Shown one piece after another: positions 36,210 to 44,870 of a stretch of 64,000 nt of DNA. The position numbers and the translations under genes were made by a program. This DNA comes from Aminipila sp963524205 (lineage in GTDB: Bacteria; Bacillota; Clostridia; Peptostreptococcales; Anaerovoracaceae), in NCBI GenBank assembly GCA_963524205.1, contig CAURED010000005.1, positions 124,001-188,000 on the forward strand, read 5' to 3'. Below the pieces are notes generated by a model that ran no database searches, was not told the origin of the DNA, and saw only the letters and a list, made by a program, of their open reading frames with translations. How positions within the stretch are numbered: position 1 is the stretch's first letter; each line of letters begins with the position of its first letter.

Positions 36210-37451
36210 ATGATGAAAAACACACTGCTGATTAAAAATATAGGAACTTTGCAGACTCCTGCTGGCAGTTTCAGCCATAAGGGACAGAAGCAGGGTGAGA
36301 ATGTTAAACTGAAAGATGCCGCTCTTCTTATTGAAGACGGCATCATAAAGGAAATCTGTGAAAATGGTAAGCTGCCTGAAGGTGCTCAGGATGCGGAGAC
36401 TGTTATAGATGCAGAAGGTAAGCTGGTTACTCCTGGACTGGTAGAAGGTCATACCCATCTAGTGTTTGGAGGATACAGACAGAACGAAATTCCTATGAAG
36501 CTAAAGGGGGCTACTTATTTAGATATCCTTAATGCTGGCGGAGGTATTTTAGATACCGTAAGACATACAAGGCAAGCTGCGTTTGAAGAGCTTTATGACA
36601 AGGCTTTTGATTTTCTAGATGAAATGATGGCACTTGGAGTAACTACCTGTGAAGCAAAGAGCGGCTATGGTCTGGATATGGAAAATGAAATGAAAATGCT
36701 AAAGGTAGTAAAAGCTCTTGATGAAAATCATCCAATGGATATGGTCTCTACTTTTATGGGAGCACATGCTGTTCCCGATGAATATAAGGACAAGGCAGAT
36801 GAATTTATTGATTTACTATGCAGAGAGTTGATTCCAGAGGTGAAAAAACACAACCTGGCAGAGTTCGTTGATGTGTTCTGTGAAGATTCGGTTTTTGATG
36901 TACCTCAGAGCAAAAAATATCTGGAATGTGCAAAAGCACATGGCTTTGGACTTAAAATTCATGCAGATGAAATTGAAGAAATTGGTGGTTCTGAACTAGC
37001 TGGTGAGATGGGAGCCATTTCTGCAGAGCATTTAATTGCTATAGGCGAAAAGGGAATGGAATCCATGGCAAATGCAGGAACTACAGCTATGTTGCTTCCA
37101 GCCACATCTTTCTATCTTGGAAAGACATTTGCGCCTGCAAGAAGAATGATAGAACTAGGTATACCTGTGGCTATTGCTTCAGATTTTAACCCTGGATCAT
37201 GTCCATCACTAAACTTACAGTTTGCAATTAATCTGGGTTATTTAAGATATAAAATGACCCCAGAAGAAATACTGACAGCGGTTACTATTAATCCTGCTTG
37301 TGCCATTGGAAGAGGCCATAAAGTAGGAACTTTAGAAACTGGAAAGCAGGCTGACCTGGTTATCTGGGATGCTCCAAATATGGAAATGCTTTGCTATCGC
37401 TTTGGCTCAAATTTAGCCATGCAGGTTATTAAAAAAGGTATACTAGTTTAG
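36210..37451 (+). CDS. hutI: Imidazolonepropionase
   Basis: This metal-dependent amidohydrolase opens imidazolonepropionate to N-formimidoyl-L-glutamate. The 413-aa protein has the HTHLVFGGYR metal motif, EAKSGYG, FMGAHAVP, HADEI and SDFNPGSCPS. It starts five bases after hutU. Its C-terminus (GTLETGKQADLVIWD) differs from the remnant at 26936, so that fragment is not a hutI copy. Confidence 0.96.
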   Translation: MMKNTLLIKNIGTLQTPAGSFSHKGQKQGENVKLKDAALLIEDGIIKEICENGKLPEGAQDAETVIDAEGKLVTPGLVEGHTHLVFGGYRQNEIPMKLKGATYLDILNAGGGILDTVRHTRQAAFEELYDKAFDFLDEMMALGVTTCEAKSGYGLDMENEMKMLKVVKALDENHPMDMVSTFMGAHAVPDEYKDKADEFIDLLCRELIPEVKKHNLAEFVDVFCEDSVFDVPQSKKYLECAKAHGFGLKIHADEIEEIGGSELAGEMGAISAEHLIAIGEKGMESMANAGTTAMLLPATSFYLGKTFAPARRMIELGIPVAIASDFNPGSCPSLNLQFAINLGYLRYKMTPEEILTAVTINPACAIGRGHKVGTLETGKQADLVIWDAPNMEMLCYRFGSNLAMQVIKKGILV

Positions 37452-37494
37452 TAAAACTTATAATGTGAAATTAGATTTAACATGGGAGAAACGT

Positions 37495-38121
37495 ATGAAA
37501 TTAGTTGAAATGAAAGTGAATGAGTATTTAGACGTTCTAAAGTCTGATGCTCCAGCACCTGGGGGTGGATCTGTTAGTGCTCTTGCAGGAGCACAAGGAG
37601 TGGGACTTTTCATGATGGTTTGCGATTTAACCTTGGGTAAGGAAAAGTTTGCAGATTATCAGGAAATATGTGCACAGGCAAAAAAAGATGGAGCAAAGCT
37701 TTATAAAGAGTTGGTAGAGGCAATTGATAAAGATACAGAAGCTTTCAATCTTGTTTCTGCAGCATTTAAAATGCCAAAAGCAACAGAAGAAGAAAAGAGT
37801 GCTAGAAGTAAGGCTATTGCAGACGGAACCTTAGTAGCTACTGAAGTTCCTTTTAGGTCTATGGAGCTGGCATATGAGGCACTTTTAATAGCGCAGGAAC
37901 TTGAAGGTAAATCAAATCCCAATGCAGCCAGCGATTTAGGTGTAGCTGTTTTAAATCTTATGTCTTGTATCAAGGGCGCATGGTTAAATGTTAAAATTAA
38001 TTTGCCAGGGGTAAAAGATGAATCTATTGCAAAGGCTTTTGTTGAAAAGGGTGAAAAAATTATTGCAGAAGCAGAAGCTATAGAAAAAGAACTATATGAT
38101 AAAATTTTAGGTTCATTATAA
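37495..38121 (+). CDS. fchA: Formimidoyltetrahydrofolate cyclodeaminase/cyclohydrolase family protein
   Basis: This 208-aa helical protein of the FTCD_C/FchA family releases ammonia from 5-formimidoyl-THF to give methenyl-THF. The hallmark APAPGGGSVSALAGAQG is near residue 17. A GTG at 37465 extends the frame, but ATG 37495 follows GGGAG at a good distance and matches the family N-terminus. In mammals this activity is fused to the transferase; here the two are separate, adjacent genes. Confidence 0.9.
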   Translation: MKLVEMKVNEYLDVLKSDAPAPGGGSVSALAGAQGVGLFMMVCDLTLGKEKFADYQEICAQAKKDGAKLYKELVEAIDKDTEAFNLVSAAFKMPKATEEEKSARSKAIADGTLVATEVPFRSMELAYEALLIAQELEGKSNPNAASDLGVAVLNLMSCIKGAWLNVKINLPGVKDESIAKAFVEKGEKIIAEAEAIEKELYDKILGSL

Positions 38122-38163
38122 CATTATAAAAATTGAAGAGAAATTTTAGGAGGAATTAGTAAC

Positions 38164-39060
38164 ATGGCTAAAATAATAGAAAGCGTACCAAATATTAGTG
38201 AAGGTAGAAATCAGGAAGTTATCGAAGCATGTGTAGACCAGATTAGAACAACAGCAGGGTGTACATTACTTGATTACTCATCAGATACAAGTCATAACAG
38301 AACAGTTATTACCTACATGGGAAGTCCTGAAGCCTGCGAAGAAGCAAGTGTAAAGCTTGCAAAGAAAGCAGTTGAATTAATTGATTTGACAAAGCACGTT
38401 GGGGAACACCCTAGAATGGGCTGCGTAGATGTTATGCCTTTCATTCCTATTAAAGATGCAACTACTGAAGATTGCGTTGAATTGTCAAAAAGAGTTGGTA
38501 AAAGAATTGCTGAAGAAGCAGATCTTCCAGTATTTTTATATGAACAGTCTGCAAGTGCTCCACATAGAGAAAATCTTGCAAAGGTACGTAAGGGACAATT
38601 TGAAGGCATGGCAGAAAAAGTTAAAGATGCTGAATGGATTCCTGACTTTGGTGGTCAGAGAATACACCCTACAGGTGGTGTTGTTGCAGTAGGAGCTAGA
38701 CCACCACTAATTGCATTCAATATTAACTTAAGCACTTCAGATGTTGAGATTGCAAATAAAATTGGGAAAATTATTAGACGTTCAAATGGTGGATTTGACT
38801 GCGTTAAGGCTATGGGCGTAATGCTTGAAGATAGAAATATTGCACAGGTTTCCATTAACATGACGGACTTTACAAAAACTCCGCTATATAGAGTGGTTGA
38901 ATTAACAAAGGCAGAGGCTGCTCGATATGGAGTACATGTTATTGGAACAGAGATCATTGGATTATGTCCAATGAATGCATTGTTTGATGCAGCAGAATAT
39001 TATCTACAGATTGAAGAATTTAATCCTTCAGTACAGGTAATTGAAAATCATTTACTTTAA
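38164..39060 (+). CDS. ftcD: Glutamate formimidoyltransferase
   Basis: Transfers the formimidoyl group of N-formimidoylglutamate to tetrahydrofolate, giving glutamate. The 298-aa protein corresponds to the transferase half of FTCD: IIESVPNISEGRN at the start, His in SSDTSHNRTVITYMG, HVGEHPRMGCVDVMPF and PDFGGQRIHPTGG. Last gene of the hut operon. With the cyclodeaminase it feeds one-carbon units and glutamate into fermentation. Confidence 0.95.
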   Translation: MAKIIESVPNISEGRNQEVIEACVDQIRTTAGCTLLDYSSDTSHNRTVITYMGSPEACEEASVKLAKKAVELIDLTKHVGEHPRMGCVDVMPFIPIKDATTEDCVELSKRVGKRIAEEADLPVFLYEQSASAPHRENLAKVRKGQFEGMAEKVKDAEWIPDFGGQRIHPTGGVVAVGARPPLIAFNINLSTSDVEIANKIGKIIRRSNGGFDCVKAMGVMLEDRNIAQVSINMTDFTKTPLYRVVELTKAEAARYGVHVIGTEIIGLCPMNALFDAAEYYLQIEEFNPSVQVIENHLL

Positions 39061-39114
39061 TTTAGCTTAACAAGGTTTAACTAAACTTAATTTGCCTTAA
39101 AACCAAATCATTTA

Positions 39115-39152
39115 AAAGAAGGACATCTCATTTTGGTGAGATGCCCTTCTTT
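39115..39152. terminator. Bidirectional terminator between hut operon and GntR gene
   Basis: AAAGAAGGaCATCTCA pairs with TGAGATGcCCTTCTTT around a TTTTGG loop. Runs of A upstream and T downstream suit both convergent transcripts. Confidence 0.8.
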
Positions 39153-39157
39153 GCATT

Positions 39158-39820
39158 TTATTTTATATTCCACTTCGATTGTGCCCGGTTTCTGGAATTA
39201 TCCAGATGGCGTGCTATTTTAAATTTTGCATCCTCCACATTCTTATCTTTTATGGCTTTTAATATTTCCTTATGCTCAATACATATAACGTCCAGATTTT
39301 CTTGCTCAGAAACCGTAGCGCGTCTAGCCTGCTGAACGTATTCCTGATAGGACTTAAGGATATGCGATAAAAAACGGCTTCGAGTAGACCTGTAAATAAT
39401 CCCATGAAAAGCAACATTGGTTTCCATAACTTTTTGGCAATCCTTACGTTTTGTATAAAACTCCATAAGCTCAATCTGATTTTGCAATTGTTCCAGTTCT
39501 TTAACAGTAATTCGTTCAATAGCCCATTCAATGGCAAGCTGTTCAAGAGCACTTCTTACGGAATAGATATCCTGCATGTCCTGCTTAGTAAAGCCTTTTG
39601 CAAAACTGCCACGATTAGGAATATAGTCGATAAGACCTTCGGATTCTAATTGCTTAAATGCATCTCGTATAGGCGTCCTGCTTACACGGAATTCAGTGGC
39701 GATCTGATTCTCTATTATTTTTTCGCCAATAATATATTCCCCTTTTAGAATTCTTTCTCTTAGAATATCTATAATTTCATTTGTAAGAGAGGAAGAATTT
39801 GAAAACTTTGTGTCTGACAC
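39158..39820 (-). CDS. GntR-family regulator, FCD (FadR) subfamily
   Basis: This 220-aa regulator has an N-terminal winged helix (IIENQIATEFRVSRTPIRDAFKQLESEGLIDYIPNRGSF) and a C-terminal FCD helical ligand domain (residues 80-215) with likely metal-binding His and Asp residues. It is divergent from the 2-oxoacid:ferredoxin oxidoreductase operon. Palindromes of the FCD operator type (ATTGTATACAAT) lie between them, so it probably controls that operon and perhaps itself. FCD effectors are usually organic acids. Confidence 0.9.
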   Translation of the reverse strand: MSDTKFSNSSSLTNEIIDILRERILKGEYIIGEKIIENQIATEFRVSRTPIRDAFKQLESEGLIDYIPNRGSFAKGFTKQDMQDIYSVRSALEQLAIEWAIERITVKELEQLQNQIELMEFYTKRKDCQKVMETNVAFHGIIYRSTRSRFLSHILKSYQEYVQQARRATVSEQENLDVICIEHKEILKAIKDKNVEDAKFKIARHLDNSRNRAQSKWNIK

Positions 39821-39876
39821 TTTGTTACCTCGCGTTTATATCAATATAAGGTTTAATAATTGATTCATTCTACATG

Positions 39877-39920
39877 TTTATTTTATCAAATTTCAACATA
39901 TTTATTTTATCAAATTTCAA
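39877..39920 (+). repeat. Tandem 20-bp direct repeat in the gntR upstream region
   Basis: TTTATTTTATCAAATTTCAA occurs exactly twice, at 39877-39896 and 39901-39920, with a 4-bp spacer. Read on the minus strand, the copy nearer the gene starts with TTGAAA, which with TAGAAT 18 bp on could form the gntR promoter. A regulator site is possible. Confidence 0.6.
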
Positions 39921-40016
39921 GTTGATTGGATAGGATAATTTAATAAAATATTAAGTAAATTCTTATAAAACCTGAATATAGCAAACTAGTACCAAAGAAT
40001 ATACCTTGTTTCACTT

Positions 40017-40111
40017 TGTGTACTGTACACACTATCACATTAAAGCGACACTGCTGTACAAAATCGCTGTGATTGCAACGCATAGTAGCATAGCAATGGA
40101 TTGTATACAAT
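40017..40111. promoter_or_regulatory. Palindromic operator candidates upstream of the 2-oxoacid oxidoreductase operon
   Basis: TGTGTACtGTACACA (40017-40031) and ATTGTATACAAT (40100-40111) are perfect inverted repeats 69 bp apart in the divergent region. The second matches the T-G-T-n-n-A-C-A core expected for FCD-type GntR proteins. A TATAAT at 40193-40198, 48 bp before the first gene, may be the -10 of the operon, though no good -35 is seen. Confidence 0.6.
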
Positions 40112-40245
40112 AATACTAAACACTAATAAAGAACAGAAAAGTAGTCGCAAAATTCCGTTATTTATTTGCTATTTATACTTGTTTGGTGTTAATATAATCT
40201 TAGAAAACTGGTTATAAGATTAACGAAACGAGGTTTGATGTTCAC

Positions 40246-41442
40246 ATGGGAGAAAAAGAATTACAAAAGCTAGTGCTTCAAGGAAATGAAGCATGCGCTA
40301 AGGGTGCTATATATGCAGGATGCAGATTTTTTGCAGGCTACCCTATTACGCCTTCAACAGAAATAATTGAACTACTTTCTGGTGAAATGCAAAAAGTAGG
40401 AGGCGCTTTCATTCAAATGGAGGATGAAATCGGATCAGCGTGTGCTATCTTAGGCGCACGATGGGGTGGTAAAAAGGCTATGACAGCAACGTCAGGACCA
40501 GGATATACATTGATGCAGGAAGCAATAGGCTTTGCTGCAGTAACAGAAACCCCAGTTGTTATTGTTAATGTCCAGAGAGGCGGCCCTTCCACAGGACAGC
40601 CGACACTTTCTTCACAACAGGACATATACCAGGCTAGATACGGAAGTCATGGAGATTATGAAATTATATGTTTAGCCCCATCTTCAGTACAGGAAATGTA
40701 TGATTTTACAGTAAGGGCTTTTGAACTGTCAGAAAAATTCAGAACACCAGTTATTTTATTGGCTGATGAAGTTGTAGGACATATGAGAGAAAAAATAGTA
40801 ATTGAGGGCGGATCCAAGCAGATTAAGAGTACAAAGCAATCTTATGTTGCTTCACCTCAGGCGGACTTCTTTAAAGGAGAAAATTCTTTAGTTGAAGGAC
40901 AATTACATGATGAAAACGGAAAAAGAATCGGACACTTGGCAAATAAGAGTGGCGAATTTATTAACAACATAAATAAGAAAATTACAGACAACATCGACGA
41001 GATTACAGATATAGATACTTATTTTATGGAAGATGCAGATGTAGCTATAGTAGCTTGGGGCTCAGTATCAAGGCCATCAATGAACGCTATAAAGCTAGCA
41101 AGAGGTGTAAAGGACGATAGAATTCAGACAAAATTTAAGCCTCTAAAAGATTTGTTTAGAAAGAGTCTTCCAGAGGTCATTCAGACAGATTACAGTCATT
41201 TAAAAGTTGGGTTAATAAAGATAAATACTGTTTGGCCATTCCCAGAAGAGGAATTAAAGAGGCTGGCCAAAAATGTTGACTTAGTTATTGTACCTGAGAT
41301 GAATATGGGAAAATATTGCAGAGAAGTTGAAAGAGCTTTAAAAAATAAGAGAGTAGTTTCAATGCCTAAGTGTGGTGGAGATATACACACACCAAATGAA
41401 CTGTTAGATAGAATCCTTAAGGAGGTGGGTGTAAGTGAATAA
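40246..41442 (+). CDS. korA: 2-oxoacid:ferredoxin oxidoreductase, alpha subunit (probably 2-oxoglutarate type)
   Basis: This 398-aa subunit carries the pyruvate-ferredoxin-oxidoreductase domain I fold (GNEACAKGAIYAGCRFFAGYPITPSTEI, QMEDEIGSACAILGARWGGKKAMTATSGPG) and a C-terminal domain II. It decarboxylates a 2-oxoacid to acyl-CoA with ferredoxin reduction. The four-subunit layout alpha-beta-delta-gamma is typical of KOR/VOR enzymes. Its closeness to a glutamate-producing hut operon suggests 2-oxoglutarate, but branched-chain 2-oxoacids are a real alternative. It overlaps the beta gene by 8 bp. Confidence 0.85.
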   Translation: MGEKELQKLVLQGNEACAKGAIYAGCRFFAGYPITPSTEIIELLSGEMQKVGGAFIQMEDEIGSACAILGARWGGKKAMTATSGPGYTLMQEAIGFAAVTETPVVIVNVQRGGPSTGQPTLSSQQDIYQARYGSHGDYEIICLAPSSVQEMYDFTVRAFELSEKFRTPVILLADEVVGHMREKIVIEGGSKQIKSTKQSYVASPQADFFKGENSLVEGQLHDENGKRIGHLANKSGEFINNINKKITDNIDEITDIDTYFMEDADVAIVAWGSVSRPSMNAIKLARGVKDDRIQTKFKPLKDLFRKSLPEVIQTDYSHLKVGLIKINTVWPFPEEELKRLAKNVDLVIVPEMNMGKYCREVERALKNKRVVSMPKCGGDIHTPNELLDRILKEVGVSE

Positions 41443-42247
41443 GTTATATAAAGAGTACATAAAAACGGATTTACTTCCAACTCTTTTTTGCCCTGGATGT
41501 GGAAATGGAATAGTACAAAATGCAGCAATTAGAGCGATAGATGCTTTAGGAATTAAAGAAGACGTGGCCTGTGTGAGTGGTATAGGATGTTCATCATGGA
41601 TACCTTGTTATCTTAAATTAGATGTTATGCATACGATGCACGGAAGAGCATTAGCCTTTGCAGAAGGACTTAAACTTGCTCAGCCCAAAAAGAAAATCTT
41701 GGTTTTTACAGGAGATGGAGACTGCCTTGCTATTGGAGGTAATCATTTCATACACGCAGCAAAGAGAAATATTGATTTAACAGTTGTTCTTGTAAACAAC
41801 TATATATATGGAATGACTGGAGGACAAAAATCACCAGCAACTCCAGTAGGATCAGTCACAAAGACTTCTCCATTTGGTGCGATTGATATACCTATGGATG
41901 GTTGTGCAATGGCAATGGCAATGGGCGCAAGTTATGTTGCACGATGGACAACGGCCCATCCTGTTCAGATTGAAAAGGCTATTAAAGAAGGAATGGAGCA
42001 TAAAGGTTTTTCTTTTATAGAAGTTCTTACTCAATGCCCGGTTCAGGCAGGAAAAAACGTTTATGGCGAAAAAGATCCTTCTGCGATTATGAAGATGTAT
42101 AAAGAAAGCACTTACATCTATAAAGAAGGGATGGAGATTCCAGAAGGAAAAACCAGAATAGGTCTTTTGAAGCACGACAAAAATGCAAAGGAATATATTG
42201 ATAGAGTAGAAGAAAGATTAGCCCAGCAAGGCGTTAAGCGAGGTTAG
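41435..42247 (+). CDS. korB: 2-oxoacid:ferredoxin oxidoreductase, beta (TPP) subunit
   Basis: This 270-aa TPP-binding subunit has FCPGCGNGIVQ at the N-terminus, CVSGIGCSSW, MHTMHGRALAFAEGLKLA, the TPP/Mg motif GDGDCLAIGGNHFIHAAKRN and NNYIYGMTGGQKSPATP. GTG at 41435 follows GGAGGTGGG and overlaps the end of the alpha gene. The beta-subunit motifs fit 2-oxoglutarate-type enzymes but do not exclude others. Confidence 0.88.
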   Translation: MNKLYKEYIKTDLLPTLFCPGCGNGIVQNAAIRAIDALGIKEDVACVSGIGCSSWIPCYLKLDVMHTMHGRALAFAEGLKLAQPKKKILVFTGDGDCLAIGGNHFIHAAKRNIDLTVVLVNNYIYGMTGGQKSPATPVGSVTKTSPFGAIDIPMDGCAMAMAMGASYVARWTTAHPVQIEKAIKEGMEHKGFSFIEVLTQCPVQAGKNVYGEKDPSAIMKMYKESTYIYKEGMEIPEGKTRIGLLKHDKNAKEYIDRVEERLAQQGVKRG

Positions 42248-42250
42248 AAG

Positions 42251-42463
42251 ATGGCAACAGTTACAATTGACAAGGCATGCTGCAAAGGGTGCGATATATG
42301 CATTACAGTATGTCCCAAAAAAGTATTCATTCATTCAAAGAATAGAAATAAGTATGGAACCAATATGCCAGAGGCTGCAAATGCAAAAGAATGTGTGCAG
42401 TGTGGCATGTGTGAAAGAATGTGCCCAGATGGAGCCATTGATGTGATAGGGGAGGAATTGTAA
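42251..42463 (+). CDS. korD: 4Fe-4S ferredoxin-like (delta) subunit
   Basis: This 70-aa protein has two 4Fe-4S motifs: CCKGCDICITVCPKKV near the N-terminus and CVQCGMCERMCPDGAI near the C-terminus. It carries electrons between the TPP centre and free ferredoxin. It starts four bases after the beta gene, and its stop overlaps the gamma start (TAATG). Confidence 0.92.
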   Translation: MATVTIDKACCKGCDICITVCPKKVFIHSKNRNKYGTNMPEAANAKECVQCGMCERMCPDGAIDVIGEEL

Positions 42464-43014
42464 TGAGAATTAATGTAAGATTTTCAGGTGCAGGCGGTCA
42501 AGGTGTAATTTTATCATCTGTATTACTTGCAAAAGCATATGGCTTAGGCGAAGATTACAACATTTCACAAACTCAGAGTTATGGCCCTGAAGCAAGAGGA
42601 GGGGCATGTAAGGCAGAAGTAGTTATTTCTGATGAGAACATTGATTACATGAAGGTTGACACTGCTGATGTATTTATTGCATTTAATCAGGCTGGTTATG
42701 AAAAGTATGGAAAGACAGTAAAAGGTGATGCAATTGTTTTGATTAACAGCACTCTCGTAGAAACTGATTCGGATAAACATTTTAGAATTCCTGCAACTGA
42801 AATTGCGGAAGAAATGGGAAAGCCTTTTGTAGTAAATATGATAATGCTTGGAGCATTAACTAAATTACTGCCTAAGCTTCATTATCCTACAGTAGAAGCT
42901 GAAATAATGGATAACTTTGCAGCAAGTATTGCGGGTTTAAATCTAGATGCTTATGACAGGGGCTATCAATACATGGCGAAACAATTAGAAGAAAGAAATA
43001 AGCAAAGTGCTTAA
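42463..43014 (+). CDS. korC: 2-oxoacid:ferredoxin oxidoreductase, gamma subunit
   Basis: This 183-aa POR_N/gamma domain has VRFSGAGGQGVILSSVLLAKA at the start, SQTQSYGPEARGGACKAEVVISD and MIMLGALTKLLP. It binds CoA or supports the active site. Last gene of the operon, preceded by GGGGAGGA and followed by a terminator. Confidence 0.92.
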   Translation: MRINVRFSGAGGQGVILSSVLLAKAYGLGEDYNISQTQSYGPEARGGACKAEVVISDENIDYMKVDTADVFIAFNQAGYEKYGKTVKGDAIVLINSTLVETDSDKHFRIPATEIAEEMGKPFVVNMIMLGALTKLLPKLHYPTVEAEIMDNFAASIAGLNLDAYDRGYQYMAKQLEERNKQSA

Positions 43015-43038
43015 AAAACTATAAATCAGGTAAACCTT

Positions 43039-43083
43039 AGACTGTAAATGAGAAATATTTAAATCTTGTTTACAGTCTTTTTC
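43039..43083 (+). terminator. Terminator of the oxidoreductase operon
   Basis: AGACTGTAAA (43039-43048) pairs with TTTACAGTCT (43069-43078), followed by TTTTTC. Confidence 0.8.
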
Positions 43084-43174
43084 ATATTAATAAAGCTTTA
43101 TACGCAGCATACTTGCGAAATTCGTTCAATATATGGTAAAATAGAAATACTAATGAAATGTCGGAGGTGATATT

Positions 43175-43543
43175 ATGGCAATTTATGAGTCTGGGGAAGA
43201 CTATTTGGAAACAATTTTAGTACTCCACAAAAGAAATGATATAGTTCGTTCCATTGATGTGGCATCGGAATTAGGGTTTTCAAAGCCTAGTGTTAGCAGG
43301 GCTATGAGCATACTGAAAAAAGATGGTTATATTTATATGGACGAGAGAGGCCATATAACCCTTTCTGACGTAGGCCAGACGGCTGCGCAGAGTATCTATG
43401 AAAGACACAATAATATATCTCAGTTCTTAATGGAGATTCTTGGTGTTAGTGAGGAAAATGCATTGAAGGATGCTTGCAGGATAGAGCATGATTTATCTAA
43501 TGAAACTTATGGAAAAATTTGTGAAGCACTCGTTAACAAATAA
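43175..43543 (+). CDS. DtxR/MntR-family metal-dependent regulator
   Basis: This 122-aa regulator has a winged helix (RSIDVASELGFSKPSVSRAMSILKKDGYIYMDERGHITLSDVG) and the DtxR dimerisation/metal domain (ERHNNISQFLMEILGVSEENALKDACRIEHDLS, with the characteristic E.D.C..EH ligands). It lacks the SH3-like third domain, as in MntR. It presumably responds to Mn2+ or Fe2+; no metal transporter is next to it. Confidence 0.85.
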   Translation: MAIYESGEDYLETILVLHKRNDIVRSIDVASELGFSKPSVSRAMSILKKDGYIYMDERGHITLSDVGQTAAQSIYERHNNISQFLMEILGVSEENALKDACRIEHDLSNETYGKICEALVNK

Positions 43544-43615
43544 ATTTAATATATAAAAACTGGAGATTCTCGAGGCCGATCCCTTCGGGAATTTCTCTAT
43601 AGTTTGAAGACTTGC

Positions 43616-43683
43616 TCGTATCAAGGATACGGCACGCAGGTCTCATACAGAAATTTCAGCAGCTTTAGCTGCAAGAAATTTTT
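43616..43683 (+). repeat. Structured intergenic element, copy 1 (upstream of alr)
   Basis: This is one of two copies of a roughly 68-nt element. A first hairpin is CGTATC-AAG-GATACG (43617-43631). The single-stranded core GCACGCAGGTCTCATAC follows, then a second hairpin AAATTTC-A-GCAGC-TTTA-GCTGC-AA-GAAATTT running into T residues. Over 41 aligned bases from ATACGG it differs from the copy at 56246 at about six positions. It ends about 35 bp before the alr start. It may be a cis-acting RNA or a mobile miniature repeat; not recognised. Confidence 0.55.
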
Positions 43684-43717
43684 CAGTTGGTGTAGAACCG
43701 AAAGAAAGGATTGAAAA

Positions 43718-44854
43718 ATGTTAAAGGAAGCAATTAGACCAGTATGGGCAGAAATTAATTTATCAAATTTAGACTATAATATTAAGAACATAATAGCTAA
43801 GGCTGGAGCTGATAAGGAGATAATCGGAGTGATTAAGGCTGATGCATACGGACATGGATCAGTACAAGTTGCCAAAGTCCTTATGGAAAATGGTGTTAGT
43901 ACTTTTGCTATTGCCACACTACAGGAGGCGGTTACTCTTAGAGAAGCAGGCATTACAGAGGAAATTATAATGCTGGGATTAACACCTGATATGTATGCTG
44001 ATGCAATTGTTAAATATGACATCACACCTGTTGTTTGCAGCTCAGAAAATGCCAAGGCTATTTCGGAAGAAGCAAAGGCGAAAGGAAAGATAGTAAAGGG
44101 GCTTATTGCGGTAGATACAGGCATGGGACGTATTGGATATCTTTCAGATGATGATAGTGCAGTAGAAGATGTTAAGAAAATATCAGCACTCTCAAACTTT
44201 AAGATTAAAGGAATGTTTTCACATATGGCTACTGCTGATGCGTTTGATAAGAATTTTTCAAAGACTCAAGAGGAAAGATACCTGGGTTTTTATGAAAAAC
44301 TAAAATCAGCAGGAATTAGTGTACCTTTCAGAACTTTTGCAAATAGTGCATCAATAATGGAAATTCCATCTGTCCACTATGACGCAGTCAGACCAGGAAT
44401 TATTCTTTATGGATGCTACCCTTCGGATGAGGTTGATAAGAATCAGCTTTCAATTAAACCAGTTATGTCAGTTAAAGCAAACATCGTTCATCTGAAGAAG
44501 GTTGGTAAAGATTTCTCCGTGGGTTATGGAAGAAAATTTATATCTGAAAGAGAAAGTTTAATAGCTACTATAGCTTTAGGTTATGCAGACGGATACCCGA
44601 GACCATATTCAGCTCAGGCAAAGGTTATTGTAAATGGTGTAATAGCACCAATTGCAGGAAATATCTGCATGGACCAGTGTATGATTGATGTTACAGATGT
44701 ACCCGATGTAAAAGTTGGAGATGAAGTAATAATCATGGGCAGCGATGGAAAGAATACTATTTTAGCAGATGATATCGCAAAGGCAACTGGAACAATTAAC
44801 TATGAAATTGTATGTGCTTTTGGACAACGACTGCCAAAAGTATATGTGAAATAG
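43718..44854 (+). CDS. alr: Alanine racemase
   Basis: This PLP enzyme makes D-alanine for peptidoglycan. The 378-aa protein has the PLP lysine Lys40 in VIKADAYGHG. The second-subunit catalytic Tyr lies in VGYGRKF, with IALGYADGYPR and GNICMDQCMIDVT following. It lies downstream of the structured element and is followed after 16 bp by an amidohydrolase-like gene, probably co-transcribed. Confidence 0.96.
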   Translation: MLKEAIRPVWAEINLSNLDYNIKNIIAKAGADKEIIGVIKADAYGHGSVQVAKVLMENGVSTFAIATLQEAVTLREAGITEEIIMLGLTPDMYADAIVKYDITPVVCSSENAKAISEEAKAKGKIVKGLIAVDTGMGRIGYLSDDDSAVEDVKKISALSNFKIKGMFSHMATADAFDKNFSKTQEERYLGFYEKLKSAGISVPFRTFANSASIMEIPSVHYDAVRPGIILYGCYPSDEVDKNQLSIKPVMSVKANIVHLKKVGKDFSVGYGRKFISERESLIATIALGYADGYPRPYSAQAKVIVNGVIAPIAGNICMDQCMIDVTDVPDVKVGDEVIIMGSDGKNTILADDIAKATGTINYEIVCAFGQRLPKVYVK

Positions 44855-44870
44855 AAGAGGTAAACAATAG

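Noticed and set aside
39877..39920. CRISPR array
   Set aside because: Only two 20-bp copies with a 4-bp spacer and no cas genes in the window.
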